A stretch of 32,899 bases of DNA, taken from positions 1 to 32,899 of the forward strand of contig NZ_JAHEBC010000009.1 of the NCBI RefSeq assembly GCF_024642405.1, written 5' to 3'. A program made the translations under genes and the position numbers. The notes beneath the pieces are model-generated. The model saw nothing but the letters and a program-made list of their open reading frames with translations. It made no database searches and was not told where the DNA came from. This stretch comes from Algoriphagus sp. (GTDB lineage: Bacteria; Bacteroidota; Bacteroidia; Cytophagales; Cyclobacteriaceae). Positions 16,121-24,274 of the stretch are shown here, in pieces (the first letter of the stretch is position 1; every line of letters begins with the position of its first letter).

Positions 16121-17404
16121 ATGAAAAAATATCTTCTTCTCTTTGTTCTTATCTCGGGGACAACTTTTGGACAAACTTCACTTCGACCTGAGATTGATAA
16201 AAAAGCTTCGTCCATAGAATCTAAAGTTATTGAATGGCGAAGAGACATTCACCAGAATCCAGAACTTGGAAATCAGGAATTTCGCACTGCAAAAAAAGTT
16301 GCCGACCATCTTCGATCTTTGGGGATTGAAGTCACTGAAGGCGTGGCCGTTACAGGAGTAGTGGGTGTTCTGAAAGGCGGTAAACCTGGACCTACAGTTG
16401 CACTGAGGGCTGATATGGATGCATTACCCGTAACCGAACGAGTAGATTTACCTTTCAAATCTACGGTGACAACAACTTATAACGGGCAGGAAACCGGAGT
16501 GATGCATGCCTGTGGACATGATACTCATGTCGCGATCTTAATGGGAGTTGCAGAAGTATTGGCTGGAATGAGAGATCAGCTTCAAGGAAATGTAAAATTT
16601 ATTTTCCAACCAGCAGAGGAAGGAGTTTACGATGGAAGCACAGCAGGCGCAGAATTAATGGTAGAAGAAGGAGTGATGGAAGATGTGGATGCCGTCTTTG
16701 GATTGCATATCGGATCTCAAATGGAAGTTGGTAAAATTGGCTACAGATCAGGGCCAGCATTAGCGGCGGTGGATAATCTGGAGATTACAGTAAATGGAGT
16801 ACAAGCTCATGGTGCTTCACCTTGGTCAGGAGTGGATCCTATTGTTACATCTTCACAAATCATAAGTGGTTTGCAGACAATTCTTTCAAGAAGCGTAAAT
16901 ATCACAGAGAATCCAGCGGTTGTCACAATCGGGGCGATTCATGGAGGTATTCGTCACAATATCATCCCTGAGAAAGTAGAAATGATCGGTACCATCCGGA
17001 CATTCGGAACAGAACAACAGGATCTGGTTCATAAACGAATTCGAGAAGTTGCGACAAATATTGCTGAAAGTGCAGGCGCTACAGCCGATGTGAAAATCGA
17101 AAAGCTTTATCCCTCTACCGTCAATAATCCAGCCCTAACAGCCCAAATGGCGCCTACTATTTTAGCTGCTGCAGGAGAAGGAAATGTGATTGCCAATCCC
17201 CCAATAACTGGAGCAGAAGATTTCAGCTTTTTTCAAATTGAGAAGCCAGGACTATTTATTTCCCTTGGAGGGATGAAAAAAGGTGGAGACCCCACAAAAA
17301 CTCCATCACATCATACTCCAGACTTTTACATTGACGAAGGTGGATTCATACTTGGTATGAGAGTGATGAGCTACTTTGTGGTGGATTATATGGGAATGAA
17401 GTAA
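16121..17404 (+). CDS. M20 family amidohydrolase/metallopeptidase, copy 1
   Basis: 427-aa exported zinc amidohydrolase of the M20D type (N-acyl-amino-acid or IAA-amino-acid hydrolase-like). Residues 1-17 are a signal peptide (MKKYLLLFVLISGTTFGQ, cleavage near FG/Q). Metal and catalytic positions seen are Asp98-Asp100 (RADMD), Cys131 and His133 in HACGHD, Glu167-Glu168 in PAEEG, His196 in GLHIG and a late histidine in SHHTPDF. The dimerisation domain lies about 205-320. It is followed 239 nt later by a gap-free paralogue, so the pair arose by tandem duplication. A terminator at 17463-17497 separates the two, so each is probably transcribed independently. Hydrolysis of N-acyl amino acids or small peptides is likely; the exact substrate is unknown. 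Confidence 0.93.
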   Translation: MKKYLLLFVLISGTTFGQTSLRPEIDKKASSIESKVIEWRRDIHQNPELGNQEFRTAKKVADHLRSLGIEVTEGVAVTGVVGVLKGGKPGPTVALRADMDALPVTERVDLPFKSTVTTTYNGQETGVMHACGHDTHVAILMGVAEVLAGMRDQLQGNVKFIFQPAEEGVYDGSTAGAELMVEEGVMEDVDAVFGLHIGSQMEVGKIGYRSGPALAAVDNLEITVNGVQAHGASPWSGVDPIVTSSQIISGLQTILSRSVNITENPAVVTIGAIHGGIRHNIIPEKVEMIGTIRTFGTEQQDLVHKRIREVATNIAESAGATADVKIEKLYPSTVNNPALTAQMAPTILAAAGEGNVIANPPITGAEDFSFFQIEKPGLFISLGGMKKGGDPTKTPSHHTPDFYIDEGGFILGMRVMSYFVVDYMGMK

Positions 17405-17462
17405 TTTAAGATTTGTGATGTAGGATGTAAGATTGAACCTTTTGATAAAATCGATATCAAAG

Positions 17463-17497
17463 AATACCTGGATCTAAATGGTCTGGGTATTTTTTTT
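17463..17497 (+). terminator. Rho-independent terminator between the two M20 genes
   Basis: A 12-bp stem AATACCTGGATC (17463-17474) / GGTCTGGGTATT (17480-17491), fully paired when three G-T wobbles are allowed, with a 5-nt loop and a T-run to 17497. It lies about 60 nt after the stop of the first M20 gene. Confidence 0.82.
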
Positions 17498-17540
17498 CCA
17501 AGCTATTGATTGTTTAAAGAAGGTAAATTCCGATTAGTAA

Positions 17541-17562
17541 TAAGGTAGATTTATCTACCTTA
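17541..17562. repeat. Perfect 9-bp inverted repeat upstream of the second M20 gene
   Basis: TAAGGTAGA (17541-17549) and TCTACCTTA (17554-17562) are exact reverse complements around a TTTA loop. No T-run follows, so it is not a typical terminator; it ends 81 nt before the start codon of the second M20 gene and may be an operator or leader hairpin. No copy is seen upstream of the first M20 gene. Confidence 0.5.
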
Positions 17563-17643
17563 GAGAAATCATCTGTTTTTAAAAAAAATAAAAAAAAGGA
17601 CAGAATTCTTTATTTTGTTGATTAACCACTTAAACCAAAAAAA

Positions 17644-18927
17644 TTGAAAAAGCTCCTTTTACCCTTCCTATTTATTTCTATAGCCAGTTTTGGCCAATCT
17701 AATCTACGAACAAATATCGATCAGTCTTCTGATGACGTTGAATCAAAAGTTGTAGAATGGAGGAGGGATTTCCACATGCACCCTGAGCTAGGAAATCAGG
17801 AATTTCGCACAGCAAAAGTTATAGCAGAACATCTTCGCTCCCTTGGAATGGAAGTAACTGAAGGTGTAGCTGTTACTGGAGTAGTTGGTGTTTTAAAAGG
17901 CGGAAAGCCTGGTCCAATGGTTGGGCTTCGTGCAGACATGGATGCTTTGCCAGTGACGGAAAGGAACGACCTGCCCTTCAAGTCTGTAAATACCGCTAAC
18001 TATAACGGCCAGGAAACAGGGGTGATGCATGCTTGCGGTCACGATTCTCATATGGCAATTCTGATGGGAGTAGCAGAGGTTCTGGCAGGTATGAAAGACC
18101 AATTAGAAGGATCTGTTAAGTTTATTTTCCAACCTGCTGAAGAGGGTGTTTATGATGTGGATATTGCAGGAGCAGAGCTTATGGTGAAAGAAGGAGTGAT
18201 GGAGGATGTGGATGCAATATTTGGATTACATATTTGGGCACAAATTGAGGCTGGCAAAATAGGTTATCGATCTGGCCCCTTTTTGGCAGCGGTAGATAAT
18301 TTAGAAATTACCATCAACGGTACACAGGCACACGGTGCTGCTCCCTGGTCTAGTGTAGATCCAATAGTTACATCTGCACAAATAATAACTGGCCTACAGA
18401 CCATACTATCACGAAATGTAAACATAACTGAAAACCCTGCCGTGGTAACGATAGGCGCTATTCACGGAGGCATTCGACATAATATTATTCCAGAAAAAGT
18501 AGAAATGATCGGTACGATCAGAACTTTTGGCGATGAGCAGCAGGCGCTTGTCCATAAAAGAATCACTGAAATCGCTACAAACATTGCAGAAAGTGCTGGA
18601 GCTACTGCTGATGTAAACATTGGTAAACTCTATCCTTCTACAGTAAACCCTCCAGAACTTACTTCCAAAATGACTCCTTCTATGCAGGCTGCAGCGGGAG
18701 AAGGTAATGTAATAGCCATGCCCCCTGTGACAGGTGCAGAAGATTTTAGCTTTTTTCAAAGAGAAAAACCAGGATTTTTCATTTTCCTTGGAGGTATGAA
18801 AAAAGGTGCCGATCCATTAACTACTCCATCCCATCATACTCCAGATTTTCATATCGAAGAAAGCGGGTTCAAGCTTGGTGTAAGGGCTTTGAGCTACTTT
18901 GTGGTAGATTATATGGGAATGCAATAA
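17644..18927 (+). CDS. M20 family amidohydrolase/metallopeptidase, copy 2 (TTG start)
   Basis: 427-aa paralogue of the preceding gene, collinear without gaps and by eye roughly four-fifths identical. All M20 positions are kept: RADMD, HACGHD, PAEEG, GLHI and SHHTPDF. Differences near the active site include GLHIWAQIEAG in place of GLHIGSQMEVG and YDVDIAG in place of YDGSTAG, which could change substrate choice. The start is TTG at 17644: this gives KKLLLPFLFISIASFGQ, a signal peptide matching that of copy 1, and no in-frame ATG lies before residue ~43. It is therefore also exported. A 9-bp palindrome lies upstream and a long bidirectional hairpin closes the gene against the convergent phosphorylase gene. 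Confidence 0.93.
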   Translation: MKKLLLPFLFISIASFGQSNLRTNIDQSSDDVESKVVEWRRDFHMHPELGNQEFRTAKVIAEHLRSLGMEVTEGVAVTGVVGVLKGGKPGPMVGLRADMDALPVTERNDLPFKSVNTANYNGQETGVMHACGHDSHMAILMGVAEVLAGMKDQLEGSVKFIFQPAEEGVYDVDIAGAELMVKEGVMEDVDAIFGLHIWAQIEAGKIGYRSGPFLAAVDNLEITINGTQAHGAAPWSSVDPIVTSAQIITGLQTILSRNVNITENPAVVTIGAIHGGIRHNIIPEKVEMIGTIRTFGDEQQALVHKRITEIATNIAESAGATADVNIGKLYPSTVNPPELTSKMTPSMQAAAGEGNVIAMPPVTGAEDFSFFQREKPGFFIFLGGMKKGADPLTTPSHHTPDFHIEESGFKLGVRALSYFVVDYMGMQ

Positions 18928-18944
18928 AGAATTCCTTACCAGAG

Positions 18945-18980
18945 AAAAGCCTCAATTCTTGATAGAATCGAGGCTTTTTT
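18945..18980. terminator. Bidirectional terminator between convergent M20 and phosphorylase genes
   Basis: A 15-bp stem with one mismatch, AAAAGCCTCAATTCT (18945-18959) / AGAATCGAGGCTTTT (18964-18978), closed by TGAT. Six T end the plus-strand side and four T end the minus-strand side, so it can serve both converging genes. Confidence 0.9.
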
Positions 18981-18993
18981 AATATTTATGGGA

Positions 18994-19812
18994 TTACATT
19001 CGCTGGACTAACTCCGACATCACTTTTGCCATGATTGGTTCTGCTAAGGCCGCTGCTTTCAAAACCTCCGCAATTGTTACTTTTTTAATTTTGCCTTCCA
19101 CTCCCAAATCGGTAATAGCCGAAATCCCAAATACTTCCATCTCCATCTGTCTTGCCACAATTACCTCGGGAATAGTACTCATTCCCACAGCATCAGCTCC
19201 AATGATTCTGAGATATTTATATTCTGCGGGGGTTTCCAAATTTGGACCTTGTACTCCAGCGTAAACACCAGTATGAAACATAAACTTATTCTCAAGGGCG
19301 ATTTCCTCCGCTAGCTGAATTAATCTTTCAGAATATGTATCACTCATATCCGGAAACCTAACTCCAAATTCATCAAGGTTTTTTCCTCTCAATGGGCTTT
19401 CGGGAAACAGATCTATGTGATCGTTGATAATCATTACCTCTCCAACATGCTGGGAAGGATTTAATCCCCCACAAGCATTCGAAACCAAAAGGTGTTTCAC
19501 CCCCAATAATTTCATCACTCTAACAGGAAAGGTTACCTCTTTCATGGAATAACCTTCGTAATAATGAAACCGGCCTTTCATTGCTACTACTTTTTTTTCT
19601 CCAATGCTTCCAAAAATCAATTTCCCTGAATGGCTCTCCACCGTAGATAAAGGGAAATGAGGAATTTCACTGTAATCAATTTCGATATCAACATGGATTT
19701 GATCAACAAGCTTGCCGAGCCCGGTTCCAAGAATAATTCCGATATTGACTTCTCCAGGATAAAGGTTACTTATAAATTGAGAAGCTTCTTTGATTTGATC
19801 CGCGTAGTTCAT
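18994..19812 (-). CDS. punA: Purine nucleoside phosphorylase (trimeric PNP type)
   Basis: 272-aa purine nucleoside phosphorylase, cleaving inosine/guanosine with phosphate to base and (deoxy)ribose-1-phosphate in purine salvage; cytoplasmic. Length and motifs match the low-molecular-mass trimeric class: GTGLGKLVD near the start (phosphate loop), MKGRFHYYEGYS, the LLVSNACGGLNP segment, VYAGVQGPNLETPAEYKYL with the purine-site glutamate, and GADAVGMSTIPEVIVARQM. The final ITDLG carries the position that in this class is usually Asn and contacts the base N7; here the sequence reads AITDLG, so the aspartate deserves a check. It converges on the M20 gene and is divergent from the FMN reductase gene. 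The symbol is used for the class; deoD would denote the hexameric type. Confidence 0.92.
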   Translation of the reverse strand: MNYADQIKEASQFISNLYPGEVNIGIILGTGLGKLVDQIHVDIEIDYSEIPHFPLSTVESHSGKLIFGSIGEKKVVAMKGRFHYYEGYSMKEVTFPVRVMKLLGVKHLLVSNACGGLNPSQHVGEVMIINDHIDLFPESPLRGKNLDEFGVRFPDMSDTYSERLIQLAEEIALENKFMFHTGVYAGVQGPNLETPAEYKYLRIIGADAVGMSTIPEVIVARQMEMEVFGISAITDLGVEGKIKKVTIAEVLKAAALAEPIMAKVMSELVQRM

Positions 19813-19907
19813 AGAAATAAAAATCAGGTGAGGTAAAGATATTAAAATTGACCTTTTTTCGAACTATTACCTTCAACACCTTGTATTAGTTGACAAAATA
19901 TCCTCAA

Positions 19908-20432
19908 ATGATCAAAATTATTGTTGGCACGAATCGAAAAAATTCAGTTTCAAAAGTTATAGCTGAACTTTACCAAACTATTCTTAAAGAAAAGGGAGCT
20001 GATTCCGAAATTCTAGAATTGGAAAACTTACCTATTGATTTTATAGGAACTGCTTTGTATGAAAACAATGGCAAAAATGATGATTATAATCTATTTCATG
20101 ATAAGGTGAAATCTGGAGAAAAATTCGTCTTTATCGTACCCGAATACAATGGATCTTTTCCTGGTATTCTGAAAGCTTTTATTGATGGGATGACTTATCC
20201 CAATTCATTTCAAAATAAAAAAAGTGCTCTTGTGGGAATTTCTTCTGGAATCGGGGGAGGTGGCATCGCTTTGAGCCACCTCACCGATATATTCCATTAC
20301 CTGGGAATGCATGTCCTTGCTCTCAAGCCGAAGCTTGCTAAAATAGAGCAAAATATGTCAGATAACCTGCTCACCAACAGGCTTTACTTGGACTTATTGC
20401 AAACTCAGGCTGACATGTTACTAGAATTTTAA
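19908..20432 (+). CDS. NADPH-dependent FMN reductase (flavodoxin-like fold)
   Basis: 174-aa flavoprotein of the NADPH-dependent FMN reductase/azoreductase group, starting at the ATG at 19908 (MIKIIVGTNRKNSVSKVIA). An in-frame TTG at 19890 would add six residues without support. The phosphate-binding loop is GTNRKNS (residues 7-13), and the flavin-site motif PEYNGSFPGILKAFIDG is clear. SSGIGGGGIALSHLTDIF forms the third flavin contact. Cytoplasmic; likely reduces FMN, quinones or similar acceptors. Its stop codon lies 3 nt from the end of the convergent ftsZ gene and no terminator separates them, so the two transcripts probably overlap at their ends. Confidence 0.9.
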   Translation: MIKIIVGTNRKNSVSKVIAELYQTILKEKGADSEILELENLPIDFIGTALYENNGKNDDYNLFHDKVKSGEKFVFIVPEYNGSFPGILKAFIDGMTYPNSFQNKKSALVGISSGIGGGGIALSHLTDIFHYLGMHVLALKPKLAKIEQNMSDNLLTNRLYLDLLQTQADMLLEF

Positions 20433-20435
20433 AAT

Positions 20436-22100
20436 CTAGTCAACATTATCATGTAAGAATCTATTATTTCCCAGAATCTCATTATCGTCGTTCAGATTAA
20501 ATTTACTGATGTTTTCTTCTGAACTATGTTGAGGTTCATTCAACTTTACATTCTTACGTTGGTATGCAGGCACTTCCATTTTCTCTTTCAGTTCTTCTGG
20601 AGTAGGATTGAAAGTACGGTTGCCTCTAAGTTTCTCAAATCGCTCATGGGCTCTCTGAATAGCCTTTTGCTTCATTTGCTCATAATAATCATTCGCAAAC
20701 AAAGGCGCTGCAGGTTCAGACTCTTCCTTTTTAGGTTCAGACTCTGTCTTTTCTTCTTCTTCGTAAAGGTCATGAACGATCTTTTCTTCCTCAGGCTTTA
20801 CAAATTCGAATTCTGATTTCTCTTCCTGCTTAGGCTTGACCTCAAAATTAAATTCTGGCTCAACTTCCTTAGTATCTTCTTTTGATTCAGTTTCCTCCTC
20901 TTTCGACTTATCTGCTAAAGGAGCTGCTTTCGGGAAAGAAAAAACAAACGTAGCACCGTTGCCAACAGCTTCCTCTTTAACTTTTTCACTCTTTCCGGAA
21001 TCCAAATTTATCACTGTTTTTACTGCTTCAGGCTCAGGAGCTTTCTCAGTTACACTTGGAGCAATAACTGGCGTTGGAAGAGGAGCTTTCATCTCTGCTC
21101 TCTTCGCACCCTCTAATCTATCCATTTCAAATCCAGTGGCAATTACTGTTACTCGAATAGCACTACCCAGTTCAGGATCTATCCCCTGACCGAAGATAAC
21201 TTCGGCGTTGTCACCGGCTTTCTCTTGAATGTATTCAGTGATTTCACTCAATTCATCCATTGAAAGTTCCTCATCTTCTCCAGACATAATTGAAAGCAAG
21301 ATTTTCTCCGCTCCTTTGATATCCACATTATTGAGCAATGGAGAAGATATTGCAGAACCTGCTGCTCGGATCGCTCTTCCTTCTCCTTCTTCAGTAGAGG
21401 ATCCCATCACAGCAGCACCTGCATCTTTCATGACAGTTTTCACATCTTCAAAATCGACGTTCACATCCTGATGAATTGTAATAATCTCTGCAATGGATTT
21501 TGCGGCAGTAGTCAAAATATCATCTGCTTTTCCAAAAGCAGTCCTGATAGCAAGATTACCGTAAATCTCTCTGAGTTTATCATTCAAAATCACCAGCACG
21601 GTATCACAATTTTCACGAAGAGATTCAATGCCTTGCTGGGCAACATTCATTTTCTTCCTTCCCTCAAACATAAACGGAGCTGTTACAATACCAACCGTTA
21701 AAATGTTGAGTTCCTTTGCGATTTTGGCGATAACTGGTGCGGCACCTGTTCCAGTTCCACCACCCATTCCGGCAGTTATAAATACCATTTTGGTATTATC
21801 TGCCAAAAGCTCACGAATCTCGTCCTGAGATTCTATTGCTGCATTTTTTCCTTGTTCAGGATTAGCTCCTGCACCCAAACCTTCTGTGAGGTTTGCTCCC
21901 AATTGAAGTCTCAAAGGAACGGGACTAGATTTTAAAGCCTGTGCGTCGGTATTGACTACCACAAACTCTACATCTTTAATTCCTTGGCTGAACATATGGT
22001 TTACGGCATTGGAACCGCCCCCACCTACGCCAATTACTTTGATAATCGACTTCTGATTTTTTGGAAGATCAAATCTGTAATCTTTCATGTTATCTGACAT
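20436..22100 (-). CDS. ftsZ: Cell division GTPase FtsZ
   Basis: Tubulin-like GTPase forming the Z-ring, 554 aa, longer than the ~380 aa of E. coli FtsZ. The GTPase core covers about residues 18-335, with GVGGGGSNAV (24-33), the tubulin signature GGGTGTG (113-119) and the T7-loop region NVDFEDVKTVM. Residues ~336-505 are a low-complexity, Glu/Lys-rich linker with a loosely repeated EFxFxVKP unit. The conserved C-terminal peptide for FtsA binding appears as VPAYQRKNVKL (~510-520), followed by a further 34 residues ending NNRFLHDNVD, a tail typical of Bacteroidota. It is the last gene of the dcw cluster, 94 nt after ftsA, with its own promoter candidate at 22137-22166. Confidence 0.98.
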   Translation of the reverse strand: MSDNMKDYRFDLPKNQKSIIKVIGVGGGGSNAVNHMFSQGIKDVEFVVVNTDAQALKSSPVPLRLQLGANLTEGLGAGANPEQGKNAAIESQDEIRELLADNTKMVFITAGMGGGTGTGAAPVIAKIAKELNILTVGIVTAPFMFEGRKKMNVAQQGIESLRENCDTVLVILNDKLREIYGNLAIRTAFGKADDILTTAAKSIAEIITIHQDVNVDFEDVKTVMKDAGAAVMGSSTEEGEGRAIRAAGSAISSPLLNNVDIKGAEKILLSIMSGEDEELSMDELSEITEYIQEKAGDNAEVIFGQGIDPELGSAIRVTVIATGFEMDRLEGAKRAEMKAPLPTPVIAPSVTEKAPEPEAVKTVINLDSGKSEKVKEEAVGNGATFVFSFPKAAPLADKSKEEETESKEDTKEVEPEFNFEVKPKQEEKSEFEFVKPEEEKIVHDLYEEEEKTESEPKKEESEPAAPLFANDYYEQMKQKAIQRAHERFEKLRGNRTFNPTPEELKEKMEVPAYQRKNVKLNEPQHSSEENISKFNLNDDNEILGNNRFLHDNVD

Positions 22101-22136
22101 ATTTATTGTTTTGGTGAATTAGTTTCTTTGTTTTTT

Positions 22137-22166
22137 AAAAGGTAATCCAGGGAAATAAACAGCAAA
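22137..22166 (-). promoter_or_regulatory. Candidate ftsZ promoter in the ftsA-ftsZ gap
   Basis: On the minus strand TTTG (complement of 22163-22166) is followed after 18 nt by TACCTTTT (complement of 22137-22144), 7 of 8 to TAnnTTTG. A start near 22130 would leave a ~30-nt leader before the ftsZ ATG at 22100. The 94-nt gap is the widest within this otherwise seamless cluster. Confidence 0.4.
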
Positions 22167-22194
22167 GCCATTTATCTCCGCTCAATCATAAGCC

Positions 22195-23505
22195 CTAGTA
22201 GGTAATATCGTCTCCGATGTCATCGGTTATTATTCCTTTCAGTTTTGCTCCTATGCTTCTGAAAATATCTTTGGTCAAAAATTCCTTATTTCCCGGTTTC
22301 ACTATTGGGGCTGAATTAGCCAACCTTTTTTTATATCCTTCTTCTCTTTCATCAAGAGATTTGAACCCCGCCAAAACCAATCCGACAGAAGTAGCGTACA
22401 TCGGAGATTTTACTTCTTCGACTACGGACTTACCCAAATGCTCATTTGGATAACCAATCCGTGTGTCCAAGCCGGTCATGTATTCAAATAGTTGACTAAT
22501 GCATTGTAATTGAGAACCACCACCTGTAAGCACTATACCACCGGCAAGCTTCTTATAGTGGCCTGATTGCATTATTTCATTTTGGACTATCTCAATAATT
22601 TCTTCCATTCTAGCTTCAATGATAGAAGCAAGGTTTCGAATCGAAATTTCTTTTGGAGGTCTATTTCTCAGCCCAGGAATTGAAACGATCTCATTTGGAT
22701 TGGCTTCATTGGCAATTGCTTTTCCAAATCTGGTTTTTAATAATTCAGCTTGATTTTGCATAACCATGCAACCTTCCTTAATATCAGTTGTGATGATGTT
22801 GCCTCCCAAGGGAATTACTGCAGTATGCCTAATAATATTTTCATAGAAAATGGCAATATCTGTGGTTCCGCCGCCTATATCTACAAGGCAGACACCTGCT
22901 TCTTTTTCTTCTTCACTAAGGACAGAAAGGGAACTTGCCAATGGTTCAAGAATCAACTGCTTGGAACTGAGGTTGGCTCTTCGGACACATCGGTTAATAT
23001 TATTGATCGCTGTTGTTTGTGCTGTGATAATATGGAAGTCTGCCTCGAGACGAGTACCAGACATCCCTACAGGATCTTTGATACCACCTTCATAGTCGAC
23101 AGTATAATCCTGAGGCATAACATGGATAATGCTATTTCCCGGGGGCACCACGATATTTTCCATATCGCTGGAAAGTCTTCTTACGTCCTCTACTGTGATT
23201 TCATCCTCAGTAGGCGTTCGCATGATACTTCCATGCACAATTTTACTTTGAATGTGTTGACCAGCAATACCAACAATTACTTCCGCAATATCCACGTCGG
23301 CCATTTCGGAAGCATCTTCCACAGCCTTTTGGATTGCATGAACTGTCTTGTCAATATTTGTCACCACACCGCGGTTGACTCCGTCAGATACGGCTTTACC
23401 CATTCCGAGTACTTCGAGTTTGCCAAACTCATTTTTTCGGCCGATGATCGCACAGATTTTGGTAGTCCCAATATCCAGTCCGACAATTAGTCTGTCATTT
23501 TCCAT
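22195..23505 (-). CDS. ftsA: Cell division protein FtsA
   Basis: Actin-like ATPase that ties FtsZ to the membrane and recruits later divisome proteins; 436 aa from the ATG at 23505 (MENDRLIVGLDIGTTK). An in-frame ATG at 23529 would overlap ftsQ and add eight unconserved residues, so I reject it. Motifs: phosphate-1 loop GLDIGTTK, the 1C/SHS2 domain region around VIVGIAGQHIQS, phosphate-2 DIGGGTTDIAIF, and adenosine-binding GGIVLTGGGSQL. The C-terminus ends KLKGIITDDIGDDITY; a membrane-targeting amphipathic helix is probably IFRSIGAKLKGII, as in other FtsA. It starts 10 nt after the ftsQ stop. Confidence 0.97.
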   Translation of the reverse strand: MENDRLIVGLDIGTTKICAIIGRKNEFGKLEVLGMGKAVSDGVNRGVVTNIDKTVHAIQKAVEDASEMADVDIAEVIVGIAGQHIQSKIVHGSIMRTPTEDEITVEDVRRLSSDMENIVVPPGNSIIHVMPQDYTVDYEGGIKDPVGMSGTRLEADFHIITAQTTAINNINRCVRRANLSSKQLILEPLASSLSVLSEEEKEAGVCLVDIGGGTTDIAIFYENIIRHTAVIPLGGNIITTDIKEGCMVMQNQAELLKTRFGKAIANEANPNEIVSIPGLRNRPPKEISIRNLASIIEARMEEIIEIVQNEIMQSGHYKKLAGGIVLTGGGSQLQCISQLFEYMTGLDTRIGYPNEHLGKSVVEEVKSPMYATSVGLVLAGFKSLDEREEGYKKRLANSAPIVKPGNKEFLTKDIFRSIGAKLKGIITDDIGDDITY

Positions 23506-23515
23506 TCCCAAGCTA

Positions 23516-24274
23516 TTATTCACAAACAATTTGATCTTTAAACTTTACACTTACCCGCTCGTAGGCATTCCAGCCTTTTCGCGGTAATATCTCCTTATAG
23601 AAGACCTCAATTTTTTTAAACTTCTCAGCGATATCCTGAGCCCCGCCAAACTCGATGACCTGCCTGCCTACTTGTTGCATCATTCGGATATCAGTTTTAG
23701 AATTAACCTCTAATTCCGGTATCTGGGCGGACCAAAAGTCATCCTTGACAATGAAATTGATTAGATCCATCAATTCTGGCATCTGCTCATTTACATCCCC
23801 CTTTTCCATGATACGCTCAGCTTCATTTCCTTGCAAAATCAATACTCTACTAGTATAAGATGGAGAGGTAGGAATTACCTTTCCTTCCACAGTTATATAT
23901 CCATCAGCTGCATAGGATCGAGCTATTCTAGCTATAGGCTGATGTTGTTCGATTTTCAGATTCAAGATTCCTTTTTGTCCTAAGGATGCCTGAACTGACT
24001 TGATAAAAGGGTGTCCATTTAACCTTTGCTCAACTTCTTTTAGCCTCACCTCTTCAAGCATTAAACCTGCTTTCAATTCAGGGAATGCTGCCTTCAAGAT
24101 TTCTTGAACCTCCTTTTCTTCGACGAAATAGACGCCACTGACTCCATTTATATCAATTTCAACACCTTGATAAGTCTTATAGAGAGTTTGCTTTTCGACA
24201 AACCCAATGAAGCCGACTAGCACTACACATAGCACCAGAAAAACAAGCGTCTTTTTAATTCTTATTTTTTTCAT
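23516..24274 (-). CDS. ftsQ: Cell division protein FtsQ (DivIB)
   Basis: 252-aa bitopic divisome protein linking cytoplasmic and periplasmic division factors. The basic N-terminus MKKIRIKK is followed by one transmembrane helix (about 9-26, TLVFLVLCVVLVGFIGFV). A POTRA-like region follows (IDINGVSGVYFVEEKEVQ ... LNGHPFIKSVQASLGQKG) and then the FtsQ beta domain (ILNLKIEQHQPIARI ... GYITVEGKVIPTS). Sequence conservation in this family is low, so position between murC and ftsA adds much to the call. The start codon overlaps the murC stop by 4 nt (ATGA), indicating coupled translation. Confidence 0.93.
   Translation of the reverse strand: MKKIRIKKTLVFLVLCVVLVGFIGFVEKQTLYKTYQGVEIDINGVSGVYFVEEKEVQEILKAAFPELKAGLMLEEVRLKEVEQRLNGHPFIKSVQASLGQKGILNLKIEQHQPIARIARSYAADGYITVEGKVIPTSPSYTSRVLILQGNEAERIMEKGDVNEQMPELMDLINFIVKDDFWSAQIPELEVNSKTDIRMMQQVGRQVIEFGGAQDIAEKFKKIEVFYKEILPRKGWNAYERVSVKFKDQIVCE

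Noticed and set aside
22750-23490. 246-codon open frame on the plus strand
   Set aside because: It lies entirely antisense to ftsA, whose motifs are unmistakable; the translation is rich in Cys and His and lacks any recognisable domain, as expected for a shadow frame.
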